From Chitinibacter sp. FCG-7 (lineage in GTDB: Bacteria > Pseudomonadota > Gammaproteobacteria > Burkholderiales > Chitinibacteraceae), in assembly GCF_040047665.1 (NCBI RefSeq), contig NZ_CP157355.1:1860001-1924000 (forward strand): a DNA stretch of 64,000 bases. The letters are read 5' to 3'. A program made the position numbers and the translations under genes. Of the stretch, positions 9,601 to 24,600 are shown one piece after another (the stretch's first letter is position 1; each line of letters begins with the position of its first letter). Under the pieces are notes generated by a model. It had not been told where the DNA came from and did not search any database. It worked only from the letters and a program-made list of their open reading frames with translations.

Positions 9601-12600
9601 AAGGCAGCGAAACGCTCAGCCTGAACGCCAAAACCGAATATGAAAGCACCGGCAAAACCGGTATCGGCAGCATTGAAGACAACGACAGCCAAGGCATCAC
9701 CATTGTGGGAGCAGGCAACGGCACCGGCACTGGCGACACCGTCGTGTTTGAAGGCACCGCCGCCGTCTTCACCGTCAAACTGGACGCTGCTTCGGCCAGC
9801 GACACCGCTGTCAGCCTCACGCTGACCACCGCCGGTGGCACCGGCCAGGCCGCCGCAGGCGACGTCGGCGCACTCGAATACTTCAACGGCAGCAACTGGG
9901 TACCGGTTGTCGGTGGTCAAGTCACCATCAAAGCCGGTGACACCAGCGTGCAAGTACGCGTACCGACCACCGGTGATGACGTCTTTGAAGGCGCAGAAAC
10001 CTTCAGCCTCAAAGCGGACGTTGCCGGTGTTGGCAGCGCCACTGGTGTGGGCACGATTGTGGACGACGGCCGTACCGGCCCGACCCCACCGATTGGCACC
10101 CCTGACAACGACCAGCCGCACGTGCAAAGCATTACGCAAGTCCCCAACAGCGGCAAGGAAACCGGCCCCGTTGCCGTTGACTTCGCTGTGATGCTCGATC
10201 ATGCCAGCAGCACGCCGACGCAAGTCACGCTCGACTTGCAAGGCATCAGCGCCACCTTGGGCAGCGATACCGGATTGGTGGAAGTCGACTTCGGCGACGG
10301 CAAAGGGTATCAGTCTGTCGTTGGCAATAGCATTAGCGTACCGGCCAATACTACCGGCTTCACCGTCCGCGTTGCGGTCGTTGACGACGCGTTGGTCGAA
10401 GGCAGCGAAACGCTCAGCCTGAACGCCAAAACCGAATATGAAAGCACCGGCAAAACCGGCATCGGCAGCATTGAAGACAACGACAGCCAGGGCATCACCA
10501 TTGTGGGTGCGGGCAACGGCACCGGCACTGGCGACACCGTCGTGTTTGAAGGCACCGCCGCCGTCTTCACCGTCAAACTGGACGCCGCTTCGGCCAGCGA
10601 CACCGCTGTCAGCCTCACGCTGACCACCGCCGGTGGTACCGGCCAGGCCGCCGCAGGCGACGTGGGCGCACTCGAATACTTCAACGGCAGCAACTGGGTA
10701 CCGGTTGTCGGTGGTCAAGTCACCATCAAAGCCGGTGACACCAGCGTGCAAGTACGCGTACCGACCACCGGTGATGACGTCTTTGAAGGCGCAGAAACCT
10801 TCAGCCTCAAAGCGGACGTTGCCGGTGTTGGCAGCGCCACTGGTGTGGGCACGATTGTGGACGACGGCCGTACCGGCCCGACCCCACCGATTGGCACCCC
10901 TGACAACGACCAGCCGCACGTGCAAAGCATTACGCAAGTCCCCAACAGCGGCAAGGAAACCGGCCCCGTTGCCGTTGACTTCGCTGTGACGCTCGATCAT
11001 GCCAGCAGCACGCCGACGCAAGTCACGCTCGACTTGCAAGGCATCAGCGCCACCTTGGGCAGCGATACCGGATTGGTGGAAGTCGACTTCGGCGACGGCA
11101 AAGGGTATCAGTCTGTGGTCGGCAACAGCATTAGCGTACCGGCCAATACCACCGGCTTCACCGTCCGCGTTGCGGTCGTTGACGACGCGTTGGTCGAAGG
11201 CAGCGAAACGCTCAGCCTGAACGCCAAAACCGAATATGAAAGCACCGGCAAAACCGGTATCGGCAGCATTGAAGACAACGACAGCCAAGGCATCACCATT
11301 GTGGGAGCAGGCAACGGCACCGGCACTGGCGACACCGTCGTGTTTGAAGGCACCGCCGCCGTCTTCACCGTCAAACTGGACGCTGCTTCGGCCAGCGACA
11401 CCGCTGTCAGCCTCACGCTGACCACCGCCGGTGGCACCGGCCAGGCCGCCGCAGGCGACGTCGGCGCACTCGAATACTTCAACGGCAGCAACTGGGTACC
11501 GGTTGTCGGTGGTCAAGTCACCATCAAAGCCGGTGACACCAGCGTGCAAGTACGCGTACCGACCACCGGTGATGACGTCTTTGAAGGCGCAGAAACCTTC
11601 AGCCTCAAAGCGGACGTTGCCGGTGTTGGCAGCGCCACTGGTGTGGGCACGATTGTGGACGACGGCCGTACCGGCCCGACCCCACCGATTGGCACCCCTG
11701 ACAACGACCAGCCGCACGTGCAAAGCATTACGCAAGTCCCCAACAGCGGCAAGGAAACCGGCCCCGTTGCCGTTGACTTCGCTGTGACGCTCGATCATGC
11801 CAGCAGCACGCCGACGCAAGTCACGCTCGACTTGCAAGGCATCAGCGCCACCTTGGGCAGCGATACCGGATTGGTGGAAGTCGACTTCGGCGACGGCAAA
11901 GGGTATCAGTCTGTCGTTGGCAATAGCATTAGCGTACCGGCCAATACTACCGGCTTCACCGTCCGCGTTGCGGTCGTTGACGACGCGTTGGTTGAAGGCA
12001 GCGAAACGCTTAGCCTCACTGCTAAAACTGAATATGAAAGCACCGGCAAAACCGGTATCGGCAGCATTGAAGACAACGACAGCCAAGGCATCACCATTGT
12101 GGGAGCAGGCAACGGCACCGGCACTGGCGACACCGTCGTGTTTGAAGGCACCGCCGCCGTCTTCACCGTCAAACTGGACGCTGCTTCGGCCAGCGACACC
12201 GCTGTCAGCCTCACGCTGACCACCGCCGGTGGCACCGGCCAGGCCGCCGCAGGCGACGTCGGCGCACTCGAATACTTCAACGGCAGCAACTGGGTACCGG
12301 TTGTCGGTGGTCAAGTCACCATCAAAGCCGGTGACACCAGCGTGCAAGTACGCGTACCGACCACCGGTGATGACGTCTTTGAAGGCGCAGAAACCTTCAG
12401 CCTCAAAGCGGACGTTGCCGGTGTTGGCAGCGCCACTGGTGTGGGCACGATTGTGGACGACGGCCGTACCGGCCCGACCCCACCGATTGGCACCCCTGAC
12501 AACGACCAGCCGCACGTGCAAAGCATTACGCAAGTCCCCAACAGCGGCAAGGAAACCGGCCCCGTTGCCGTTGACTTCGCTGTGATGCTCGATCATGCCA

Positions 12601-15600
12601 GCAGCACGCCGACGCAAGTCACGCTCGACTTGCAAGGCATCAGCGCCACCTTGGGCAGCGATACCGGATTGGTGGAAGTCGACTTCGGCGACGGCAAAGG
12701 GTATCAGTCTGTCGTTGGCAATAGCATTAGCGTACCGGCCAATACTACCGGCTTCACCGTCCGCGTTGCGGTCGTTGACGACGCGTTGGTCGAAGGCAGC
12801 GAAACGCTCAGCCTGAACGCCAAAACCGAATATGAAAGCACCGGCAAAACCGGTATCGGCAGCATTGAAGACAACGACAGCCAAGGCATCACCATTGTGG
12901 GAGCAGGCAACGGCACCGGCACTGGCGACACCGTCGTGTTTGAAGGCACCGCCGCCGTCTTCACCGTCAAACTGGACGCTGCTTCGGCCAGCGACACCGC
13001 TGTCAGCCTCACGCTGACCACCGCCGGTGGCACCGGCCAGGCCGCCGCAGGCGACGTCGGCGCACTCGAATACTTCAACGGCAGCAACTGGGTACCGGTT
13101 GTCGGTGGTCAAGTCACCATCAAAGCCGGTGACACCAGCGTGCAAGTACGCGTACCGACCACCGGTGATGACGTCTTTGAAGGCGCAGAAACCTTCAGCC
13201 TCAAAGCGGACGTTGCCGGTGTTGGCAGCGCCACTGGTGTGGGCACGATTGTGGACGACGGCCGTACCGGCCCGACCCCACCGATTGGCACCCCTGACAA
13301 CGACCAGCCGCACGTGCAAAGCATTACGCAAGTCCCCAACAGCGGCAAGGAAACCGGCCCCGTTGCCGTTGACTTCGCTGTGATGCTCGATCATGCCAGC
13401 AGCACGCCGACGCAAGTCACGCTCGACTTGCAAGGCATCAGCGCCACCTTGGGCAGCGATACCGGATTGGTGGAAGTCGACTTCGGCGACGGCAAAGGGT
13501 ATCAGTCTGTGGTCGGCAACAGCATTAGCGTACCGGCCAATACCACCGGCTTCACCGTCCGCGTTGCGGTCGTTGACGACGCGTTGGTTGAAGGCAGCGA
13601 AACGCTTAGCCTCACTGCTAAAACTGAATATGAAAGCACCGGCAAAACCGGCATCGGCAGCATTGAAGACAACGACAGCCAGGGCATCACCATTGTGGGT
13701 GCGGGCAACGGCACCGGCACTGGCGACACCGTCGTGTTTGAAGGCACCGCCGCCGTCTTCACCGTCAAACTGGACGCCGCTTCGGCCAGCGACACCGCTG
13801 TCAGCCTCACGCTGACCACCGCCGGTGGTACCGGCCAGGCCGCCGCAGGCGACGTGGGCGCACTCGAATACTTCAACGGCAGCAACTGGGTACCAGTCGT
13901 TGGTGGTCAAGTCACCATCAAAGCCGGTGACACCAGCGTGCAAGTACGCGTACCGACCACGCCAGACAGCGTCTTTGAGGGTGCAGAAACCTTCAGCCTC
14001 AAAGCGGACGTTGCGGGTGTTGGCAGCGCCACTGGTGTGGGCACGATTGTGGACGACGGCCGTACCGGCCCGACCCCACCGATTGGCACCCCTGACAACG
14101 ACCAGCCGCACGTGCAAAGCATTACGCAAGTCCCCAACAGCGGCAAGGAAACCGGCCCCGTTGCCGTTGACTTCGCTGTGATGCTCGATCATGCCAGCAG
14201 CACGCCGACGCAAGTCACGCTCGACTTGCAAGGCATCAGCGCCACCTTGGGCAGCGATACCGGATTGGTGGAAGTCGACTTCGGCGACGGCAAAGGGTAT
14301 CAGTCTGTCGTTGGCAATAGCATTAGCGTACCGGCCAATACTACCGGCTTCACCGTCCGCGTTGCGGTCGTTGACGACGCGTTGGTCGAAGGCAGCGAAA
14401 CGCTCAGCCTGAACGCCAAAACCGAATATGAAAGCACCGGCAAAACCGGTATCGGCAGCATTGAAGACAACGACAGCCAAGGCATCACCATTGTGGGAGC
14501 AGGCAACGGCACCGGCACTGGCGACACCGTCGTGTTTGAAGGCACCGCCGCCGTCTTCACCGTCAAACTGGACGCTGCTTCGGCCAGCGACACCGCTGTC
14601 AGCCTCACGCTGACCACCGCCGGTGGCACCGGCCAGGCCGCCGCAGGCGACGTCGGCGCACTCGAATACTTCAACGGCAGCAACTGGGTACCGGTTGTCG
14701 GTGGTCAAGTCACCATCAAAGCCGGTGACACCAGCGTGCAAGTACGCGTACCGACCACCGGTGATGACGTCTTTGAAGGCGCAGAAACCTTCAGCCTCAA
14801 AGCGGACGTTGCCGGTGTTGGCAGCGCCACTGGTGTGGGCACGATTGTGGACGACGGCCGTACCGGCCCGACCCCACCGATTGGCACCCCTGACAACGAC
14901 CAGCCGCACGTGCAAAGCATTACGCAAGTCCCCAACAGCGGCAAGGAAACCGGCCCCGTTGCCGTTGACTTCGCTGTGATGCTCGATCATGCCAGCAGCA
15001 CGCCGACGCAAGTCACGCTCGACTTGCAAGGCATCAGCGCCACCTTGGGCAGCGATACCGGATTGGTGGAAGTCGACTTCGGCGACGGCAAAGGGTATCA
15101 GTCTGTGGTCGGCAACAGCATTAGCGTACCGGCCAATACCACCGGCTTCACCGTCCGCGTTGCGGTCGTTGACGACGCGTTGGTTGAAGGCAGCGAAACG
15201 CTTAGCCTCACTGCTAAAACTGAATATGAAAGCACCGGCAAAACCGGCATCGGCAGCATTGAAGACAACGACAGCCAGGGCATCACCATTGTGGGTGCGG
15301 GCAACGGCACCGGCACTGGCGACACCGTCGTGTTTGAAGGCACCGCCGCCGTCTTCACCGTCAAACTGGACGCCGCTTCGGCCAGCGACACCGCTGTCAG
15401 CCTCACGCTGACCACCGCCGGTGGTACCGGCCAGGCCGCCGCAGGCGACGTGGGCGCACTCGAATACTTCAACGGCAGCAACTGGGTACCAGTCGTTGGT
15501 GGTCAAGTCACCATCAAAGCCGGTGACACCAGCGTGCAAGTACGCGTACCGACCACGCCAGACAGCGTCTTTGAGGGTGCAGAAACCTTCAGCCTCAAAG

Positions 15601-18600
15601 CGGACGTTGCGGGTGTTGGCAGCGCCACTGGTGTGGGCACGATTGTGGACGACGGCCGTACCGGCCCGACCCCACCGATTGGCACCCCTGACAACGACCA
15701 GCCGCACGTGCAAAGCATTACGCAAGTCCCCAACAGCGGCAAGGAAACCGGCCCCGTTGCCGTTGACTTCGCTGTGACGCTCGATCATGCCAGCAGCACG
15801 CCGACGCAAGTCACGCTCGACTTGCAAGGCATCAGCGCCACCTTGGGCAGCGATACCGGATTGGTGGAAGTCGACTTCGGCGACGGCAAAGGGTATCAGT
15901 CTGTGGTCGGCAACAGCATTAGCGTACCGGCCAATACCACCGGCTTCACCGTCCGCGTTGCGGTCGTTGACGACGCGTTGGTCGAAGGCAGCGAAACGCT
16001 CAGCCTGAACGCCAAAACCGAATATGAAAGCACCGGCAAAACCGGTATCGGCAGCATTGAAGACAACGACAGCCAGGGCATCACCATTGTGGGTGCGGGC
16101 AACGGCACCGGCACTGGCGACACCGTCGTGTTTGAAGGCACCGCCGCCGTCTTCACCGTCAAACTGGACGCTGCTTCGGCCAGCGACACCGCTGTCAGCC
16201 TCACGCTGACCACCGCCGGTGGCACCGGCCAGGCCGCCGCAGGCGACGTCGGCGCACTCGAATACTTCAACGGCAGCAACTGGGTACCGGTTGTCGGTGG
16301 TCAAGTCACCATCAAAGCCGGTGACACCAGCGTGCAAGTACGCGTACCGACCACCGGTGATGACGTCTTTGAAGGCGCAGAAACCTTCAGCCTCAAAGCG
16401 GACGTTGCCGGTGTTGGCAGCGCCACTGGTGTGGGCACGATTGTGGACGACGGCCGTACCGGCCCGACCCCACCGATTGGCACCCCTGACAACGACCAGC
16501 CGCACGTGCAAAGCATTACGCAAGTCCCCAACAGCGGCAAGGAAACCGGCCCCGTTGCCGTTGACTTCGCTGTGATGCTCGATCATGCCAGCAGCACGCC
16601 GACGCAAGTCACGCTCGACTTGCAAGGCATCAGCGCCACCTTGGGCAGCGATACCGGATTGGTGGAAGTCGACTTCGGCGACGGCAAAGGGTATCAGTCT
16701 GTGGTCGGCAACAGCATTAGCGTACCGGCCAATACCACCGGCTTCACCGTCCGCGTTGCGGTCGTTGACGACGCGTTGGTTGAAGGCAGCGAAACGCTTA
16801 GCCTCACTGCTAAAACTGAATATGAAAGCACCGGCAAAACCGGTATCGGCAGCATTGAAGACAACGACAGCCAAGGCATCACCATTGTGGGAGCAGGCAA
16901 CGGCACCGGCACTGGCGACACCGTCGTGTTTGAAGGCACCGCCGCCGTCTTCACCGTCAAACTGGACGCTGCTTCGGCCAGCGACACCGCTGTCAGCCTC
17001 ACGCTGACCACCGCCGGTGGCACCGGCCAGGCCGCCGCAGGCGACGTCGGCGCACTCGAATACTTCAACGGCAGCAACTGGGTACCGGTTGTCGGTGGTC
17101 AAGTCACCATCAAAGCCGGTGACACCAGCGTGCAAGTACGCGTACCGACCACCGGTGATGACGTCTTTGAAGGCGCAGAAACCTTCAGCCTCAAAGCGGA
17201 CGTTGCCGGTGTTGGCAGCGCCACTGGTGTGGGCACGATTGTGGACGACGGCCGTACCGGCCCGACCCCACCGATTGGCACCCCTGACAACGACCAGCCG
17301 CACGTGCAAAGCATTACGCAAGTCCCCAACAGCGGCAAGGAAACCGGCCCCGTTGCCGTTGACTTCGCTGTGATGCTCGATCATGCCAGCAGCACGCCGA
17401 CGCAAGTCACGCTCGACTTGCAAGGCATCAGCGCCACCTTGGGCAGCGATACCGGATTGGTGGAAGTCGACTTCGGCGACGGCAAAGGGTATCAGTCTGT
17501 CGTTGGCAATAGCATTAGCGTACCGGCCAATACCACCGGCTTCACCGTCCGCGTTGCGGTCGTTGACGACGCGTTGGTTGAAGGCAGCGAAACGCTTAGC
17601 CTCACTGCTAAAACTGAATATGAAAGCACCGGCAAAACCGGTATCGGCAGCATTGAAGACAACGACAGCCAAGGCATCACCATTGTGGGAGCAGGCAACG
17701 GCACCGGCACTGGCGACACCGTCGTGTTTGAAGGCACCGCCGCCGTCTTCACCGTCAAACTGGACGCTGCTTCGGCCAGCGACACCGCTGTCAGCCTCAC
17801 GCTGACCACCGCCGGTGGCACCGGCCAGGCCGCCGCAGGCGACGTCGGCGCACTCGAATACTTCAACGGCAGCAACTGGGTACCGGTTGTCGGTGGTCAA
17901 GTCACCATCAAAGCCGGTGACACCAGCGTGCAAGTACGCGTACCGACCACCGGTGATGACGTCTTTGAAGGCGCAGAAACCTTCAGCCTCAAAGCGGACG
18001 TTGCCGGTGTTGGCAGCGCCACTGGTGTGGGCACGATTGTGGACGACGGCCGTACCGGCCCGAACCCACCGATTGGCACCCCTGACAACGACCAGCCGCA
18101 CGTGCAAAGCATTACGCAAGTCCCCAACAGCGGCAAGGAAACCGGCCCCGTTGCCGTTGACTTCGCTGTGATGCTCGATCATGCCAGCAGCACGCCGACG
18201 CAAGTCACGCTCGACTTGCAAGGCATCAGCGCCACCTTGGGCAGCGATACCGGATTGGTGGAAGTCGACTTCGGCGACGGCAAAGGGTATCAGTCTGTGG
18301 TCGGCAACAGCATTAGCGTACCGGCCAATACCACCGGCTTCACCGTCCGCGTTGCGGTCGTTGACGACGCGTTGGTTGAAGGCAGCGAAACGCTTAGCCT
18401 CACTGCTAAAACTGAATATGAAAGCACCGGCAAAACCGGCATCGGCAGCATTGAAGACAATGATCTAGCTCCTACTATTGCTCTGGATGCCAACATCACG
18501 GCTGATGACATCATCAACGCCGCTGAAGCGGGTCAGACGATTGCCGTGACAGGCACCGTGGGTGGCGACGCCAAAGTCGGCGACACGGTCACTTTGACGA

Positions 18601-21600
18601 TCAACAACAAGACCTTTACCGGTCTGGTGACGGCAGGCAATGTCTTCAGCATCAACGTACCAGGTGCAGACCTAGCGGCGGATGCAGATCGTACGATTGA
18701 TGCGTCTGTGACGACTACCGATGCGGCAGGCAACAGCGGCAGCGCGACCGATACCGAAGGTTACAGTGTTAACACAACAACACCGACGCCGATCATTACG
18801 TTGAATCCAAGTATCACAGTGGATGACATCATTAACGTGACCGAAGCAAGCCAGACGATTGCCGTGACAGGCACCGTGGGGGGCGACGCCAAAGTCGGTG
18901 ACACGGTGACGCTGACGATCAACAACAAGACCTTCACCGGTCTGGTGACGGCAGGCAATGTGTTCAGCATCAACGTACCGGGTGCAGACCTGGCGGCGGA
19001 TGCAGATCGCACGATCAACGCTTCTGTAACCACCACCGACGCGGCGGGTAATACTGGTTCTGCCAGCGACACCGAAGGCTACAGCGTTGACACCACTGCG
19101 CCAGTACCGACGATCACGCTGAACCCGAACATCACTGCTGATGACATCATCAACGCGGCTGAAGCGGGTCAGACGATTGCGGTTAGCGGTACCGTCGGTG
19201 GCGACGCCAAAGTCGGTGATACCGTGACGTTGACGATCAACAACAAGACCTTCACCGGTCTGGTGACGGCGGGCAATGTCTTCAGCATCAACGTACCGGG
19301 TGCAGACCTGGCGGCGGATGCAGATCGCACGATCAATGCTTCTGTGACGACGACCGATGCAGCGGGTAATACTGGCTCAGCCAGCGATACCGAAGGCTAC
19401 AGCGTTGACACCACTGCGCCAGTACCAACGATCACGCTGAACCCGAACATCACGGTACGATGACATCATCAACGCGGCTGAAGCGGGTCAGACGATTGCG
19501 GTCAGCGGTACCGTCGGTGGCGATGCCAAAGTCGGTGACACGGTGACTCTGACGATCAACAACAAGACCTTCACCGGTCTGGTGACGGCAGGCAATGTGT
19601 TCAGCATCAACGTACCGGGTGCAGACCTGGCGGCGGATGCAGATCGCACAATCAATGCCTCAGTGACGACGACCGATGCGGCAGGCAACAGCGGCAGTGC
19701 GACCGACACCGAAGGCTACAGCGTTGATACCACAGCGCCAGTACCAACGATCACGTTGAACCCGAACATCACCGCCGATGACATCATCAACGCGGCTGAA
19801 GCGGGTCAGACGATTGCAGTGAGCGGTACGGTGGGTGGCGACGCCAAGGTTGGCGACACTGTCACACTGACCATCAACAACAAGACCTTCACCGGTCTGG
19901 TGACGGCAGGCAATGTGTTCAGCATCAACGTTCCGGGCGCCGACCTGGCCGCTGATGCAGATCGCACGATTGATGCCTCAGTGACGACTACCGATGCGGC
20001 GGGCAACAGCGGCAGTGCGACCGACACTGAAGGTTACAGTGTTAACACAACAACACCGATGCCGATCATTACGTTGAATCCAAGTATCACAGTGGATGAC
20101 ATCATTAACGTGACCGAAGCAAGCCAGACGATTGCCGTGACAGGCACCGTCGGTGGCGACGCCAAAGTCGGTGACACGGTGACGCTGACGATCAACAACA
20201 AGACCTTCACCGGTCTGGTGACGGCAGGCAATGTGTTCAGCATCAACGTACCGGGTGCAGACCTGGCGGCGGATGCAGATCGCACAATCAATGCCTCAGT
20301 GACGACGACCGATGCGGCAGGCAACAGCGGCAGTGCGACCGACACCGAAGGCTACAGCGTTGATACCACAGCGCCAGTACCAACGATCACGTTGAACCCG
20401 AACATCACCGCCGATGACATCATCAACGCGGCTGAAGCGGGTCAGACGATTGCAGTGAGCGGTACGGTGGGCGGCGACGCCAAGGTTGGCGACACGGTGA
20501 CGCTGACGATCAACAACAAGACCTTCACCGGTCTGGTGACGGCAGGCAATGTCTTCAGCATCAACGTACCGGGTGCAGACTTGGCGGCGGATGCGGATCG
20601 CACGATTGATGCGTCTGTGACGACTACCGATGCGGCGGGCAACAGCGGCAGTGCGACCGACACTGAAGGTTACAGTGTTAACACAACAACACCGATGCCG
20701 ATCATTACGTTGAATCCAAGTATCACAGTGGATGACATCATTAACGTGACCGAAGCAAGCCAGACGATTGCCGTGACAGGCACCGTCGGTGGCGACGCCA
20801 AAGTCGGTGACACGGTGACGCTGACGATCAACAACAAGACCTTCACCGGTCTGGTGACGGCAGGCAATGTGTTCAGCATCAACGTACCGGGTGCAGACCT
20901 GGCGGCGGATGCAGATCGCACAATCAATGCCTCAGTGACGACGACCGATGCGGCAGGCAACAGCGGCAGTGCGACCGACACCGAAGGCTACAGCGTTGAT
21001 ACCACAGCGCCAGTACCAACGATCACGTTGAACCCGAACATCACCGCCGATGACATCATCAACGCGGCTGAAGCGGGTCAAACGATTGCGGTCAGCGGTA
21101 CCGTGGGTGGCGACGCCAAGGTTGGCGACACTGTCACACTGACCATCAACAACAAGACCTTCACCGGTCTGGTGACGGCAGGCAATGTGTTCAGCATCAA
21201 CGTTCCGGGCGCCGACCTGGCCGCTGATGCAGATCGCACGATTGATGCCTCAGTGACGACCACTGATGCAGCTGGCAACAGCGGCAGTGCGACCGACACT
21301 GAAGGTTACAGTGTTAACACAACAACACCGATGCCGATCATTACGTTGAATCCAAGTATCACAGTGGATGACATCATTAACGTGACCGAAGCAAGCCAGA
21401 CGATTGCCGTGACAGGCACCGTCGGTGGCGACGCCAAAGTCGGTGACACGGTGACGCTGACGATCAACAACAAGACCTTCACCGGTCTGGTGACGGCAGG
21501 CAATGTGTTCAGCATCAACGTACCGGGTGCAGACCTGGCGGCGGATGCAGATCGCACAATCAATGCCTCAGTGACGACGACCGATGCGGCAGGCAACAGC

Positions 21601-24600
21601 GGCAGTGCGACCGACACCGAAGGCTACAGCGTTGATACCACAGCGCCAGTACCAACGATCACGTTGAACCCGAACATCACCGCCGATGACATCATCAACG
21701 CGGCTGAAGCGGGTCAAACGATTGCGGTCAGCGGTACCGTGGGTGGCGACGCCAAGGTTGGCGACACTGTCACACTGACCATCAACAACAAGACCTTCAC
21801 CGGTCTGGTGACGGCAGGCAATGTGTTCAGCATCAACGTTCCGGGCGCCGACCTGGCCGCTGATGCAGATCGCACGATTGATGCCTCAGTGACGACCACT
21901 GATGCAGCTGGTAACAGCGGCAGTGCGACCGATACCGAAGGTTTCTCGGTGAATCTCAACGCGCCAACGGTGGGTAATGGTTCGGCAACCGTATCCGAAG
22001 AAGGTTTGAGCAATGGTTTGAAAGACACTGCTGGTACTTCGGATACGACGGATCTGGTGTCTCGCTCTGGCACGATTGCGGTAGCGGATGCCGATGGTAA
22101 CCCGGTCACCGTGACCCTGCAGCAGCCAGGCGAAGCGTTAACGTCGAATGGCCAGCCAATCACCTGGTCGGGTGATGGTACGCAGACGCTGGTGGGTTCT
22201 GTGGGTGGTACGGTGGTAGCAACCATCACGATCAATAATGCAGGTCAGTACAATGTAACCCTGTCAGGCCCGATCGATCACCCGAATACCAGCGCTGAAG
22301 ACGTGAAATCCTTCAACGTCGGTGTGAAAGCATCTGATGGCGTCAACGTTGGCAACGGTACTTTGACTGTTAATGTCGAAGACGATGCGCCGATCGGAGC
22401 CAGCCAGACCGTTGATGTGCAGATGCCATACATCAATACCAATCTGGTGCTGACGCTGGATATGTCGGGCAGCATGAACAGTGCCAGTGGCATTGCCGGC
22501 AAAACACGCCTGCAAGTGGCTAAAGAAGCAATTACCCAGCTGATTAATGATTATGACAATGTGGGTGACGTCAAAATCATGCTGGTAACCTTTGATGCTA
22601 GTGGTCAAACACGCCTGAGTAATGGTCAGGTCTGGATGACGGCTTCGGAAGCTAAAGCCATTCTGAATGCCTTGCCTGCGCCTTCCAATACGGCTGCGAC
22701 AGACTACGATGCCGCATTGTCGCAAGTCACATCGAACTATGACGCTGCTGGCAAGCTGACTGGTGCGCAAAATGTGGCGTATTTCTTCTCGGATGGCGCG
22801 CCAAACGATGGCAATGGCTCGAATGGGATCGTGGGTTCCGAAATCACGGATTGGACTAATTTCCTTAATGCCAAGGACATTAATTCGCTGGCTATTGGTC
22901 TGGGAACAGGCGTCAATAGCACGAATCTGGACCCAGTTGCTTATAACGGCGCGGGTACAGGCAGCGAAGCCAATTCGATTATTGTCACCGACTTGGCGCA
23001 ACTGCCACCGATCCTGCGTGATACCGTGCTGACGCCATCTGCAGGCCAGATTGCGGTGAATGGTAACGCCTCCAGCTTGTTTGGTGCGGATGGCGGGCAT
23101 ATTAATGACGTTTCGGTTGATGGTTTCAAATTCACGTTTGATACCGCCAGCAACTCGATTCTGACTTCTGCGCCGGGAACAAAATACACCTTTGATGCCA
23201 GCACCCACATTCTGAAAATTACTACGGCGCTGGGTGGTTTGTTTGCGGTCGATATGGACGACGGCAAGTACACCTACACGCCACCGACCAGCCTGACAGC
23301 GACCGCGCAGGAAAAAATCGGCTACACGCTGATTGATAATGATGGTGACAAGGACACGTCAAACAGCGTGTTGACGCTGAATGTGATCCCGCCGCGTTAT
23401 AACACTGCGCCAGTTGCGGCTGATGATTACAGCTTCACCAAGCAGAATCAGGCCGTGACGGTGAATGTGTTGGCCAATGATAAGGACGCGCAAGGCGATA
23501 CGCTGAGCATTCTGGGCACGCCAACCGTGATTTCCGGCAATGGCACGGTCACGAAAAACGCCGATGGTACGCTGACCTTTACGCCTGCCAATGGCTGGCT
23601 GGGTGAAGCGCAGATCGAATACACCGTGTCTGATGGTTACGGTGGCACTGATAAGGCTATTGTCTTTGTCCGTGTTGTACCACCGGATGCCGTACTCGAT
23701 GGCTCGGGTGATGGCGGTGTAGGTTCATACTTTGTTCGCGGACCTGAATCGGGTGCGGGTAACATCATTGATGTGGCAACTTCGGCCTACTTCAATGCCA
23801 ATAACGTACCGCAGGCGGGGGCTCAGTATTCATCAACTGCAACAGGCAATGCGCAAGTTATCCTCACTGGTGGCAGTAATGACCACGTTGAGGCGGGTGC
23901 GGGCAATGACCTGATCTATATGGGCGAAACGCAGAGTGCCAATAATTCGGTGCTGGAAGGAACAACCGCGGACTTCCTGACGGGGGCGCGCAAAGACTTC
24001 CTGATGAATGCCGACGGTACTTTGTCCACGGTGGCGAACAACGACAAGATGGTACAGTCGATTGTGAATCAGATGCAGCCGGTGACCGATCTGGTCAATG
24101 CGGGTGCGGGCGATGACACGGTGTTTGGTGAAAATGGCTCGGATGCCTTGTACGGCGGCGCAGGCAATGACAAATTGTTTGGCGGTGCTGGTCTGGACAT
24201 CTTGCGCGGTGGTGCCGGTAACGATTTGCTGGTAGGCGGTGCGGGCAATGACTTGCTGCGCGGTGATGCGGGTGCCGATGTCTTCAAATGGACTCTGGGT
24301 GATCAGGCGGCAACGCCGGGTGCAACTGCTGCCGGTGCTGGCAATGCGTATGGTATTGGCAACAATATCAATATTGCGAGCAAAGCGACTGATCTGATTG
24401 TGGACTTTGACAAAACGGCCAATACCGGTGATGCGCTTGATCTGCGTGATTTGCTGCAAGGCGAAAATAGCGGCAACCTGACTCAATACCTGCATTTTGA
24501 AAAATCAGGCAGCGATACGGTGGTGCATATCAGCAGTGCGGGCAAGTTTACCGGCAGCGCTGCGGATTACACCGCGCAGGAAGATCAGACCATCATCCTC

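Noticed and set aside
9210..18221. A 3003-codon open frame on the minus strand, antisense to the adhesin.
   Set aside because: It exists only because the 798-bp repeat is a multiple of three and has no stop in that frame; composition is that of a shadow of the Calx-beta coding frame and it has no ribosome site or family features.
9306..21960. Regular direct repeats that could be read as CRISPR-like or satellite DNA.
   Set aside because: They are in-frame protein repeats of the adhesin (266 and 106 aa), with no short repeat/spacer pattern and no cas genes.
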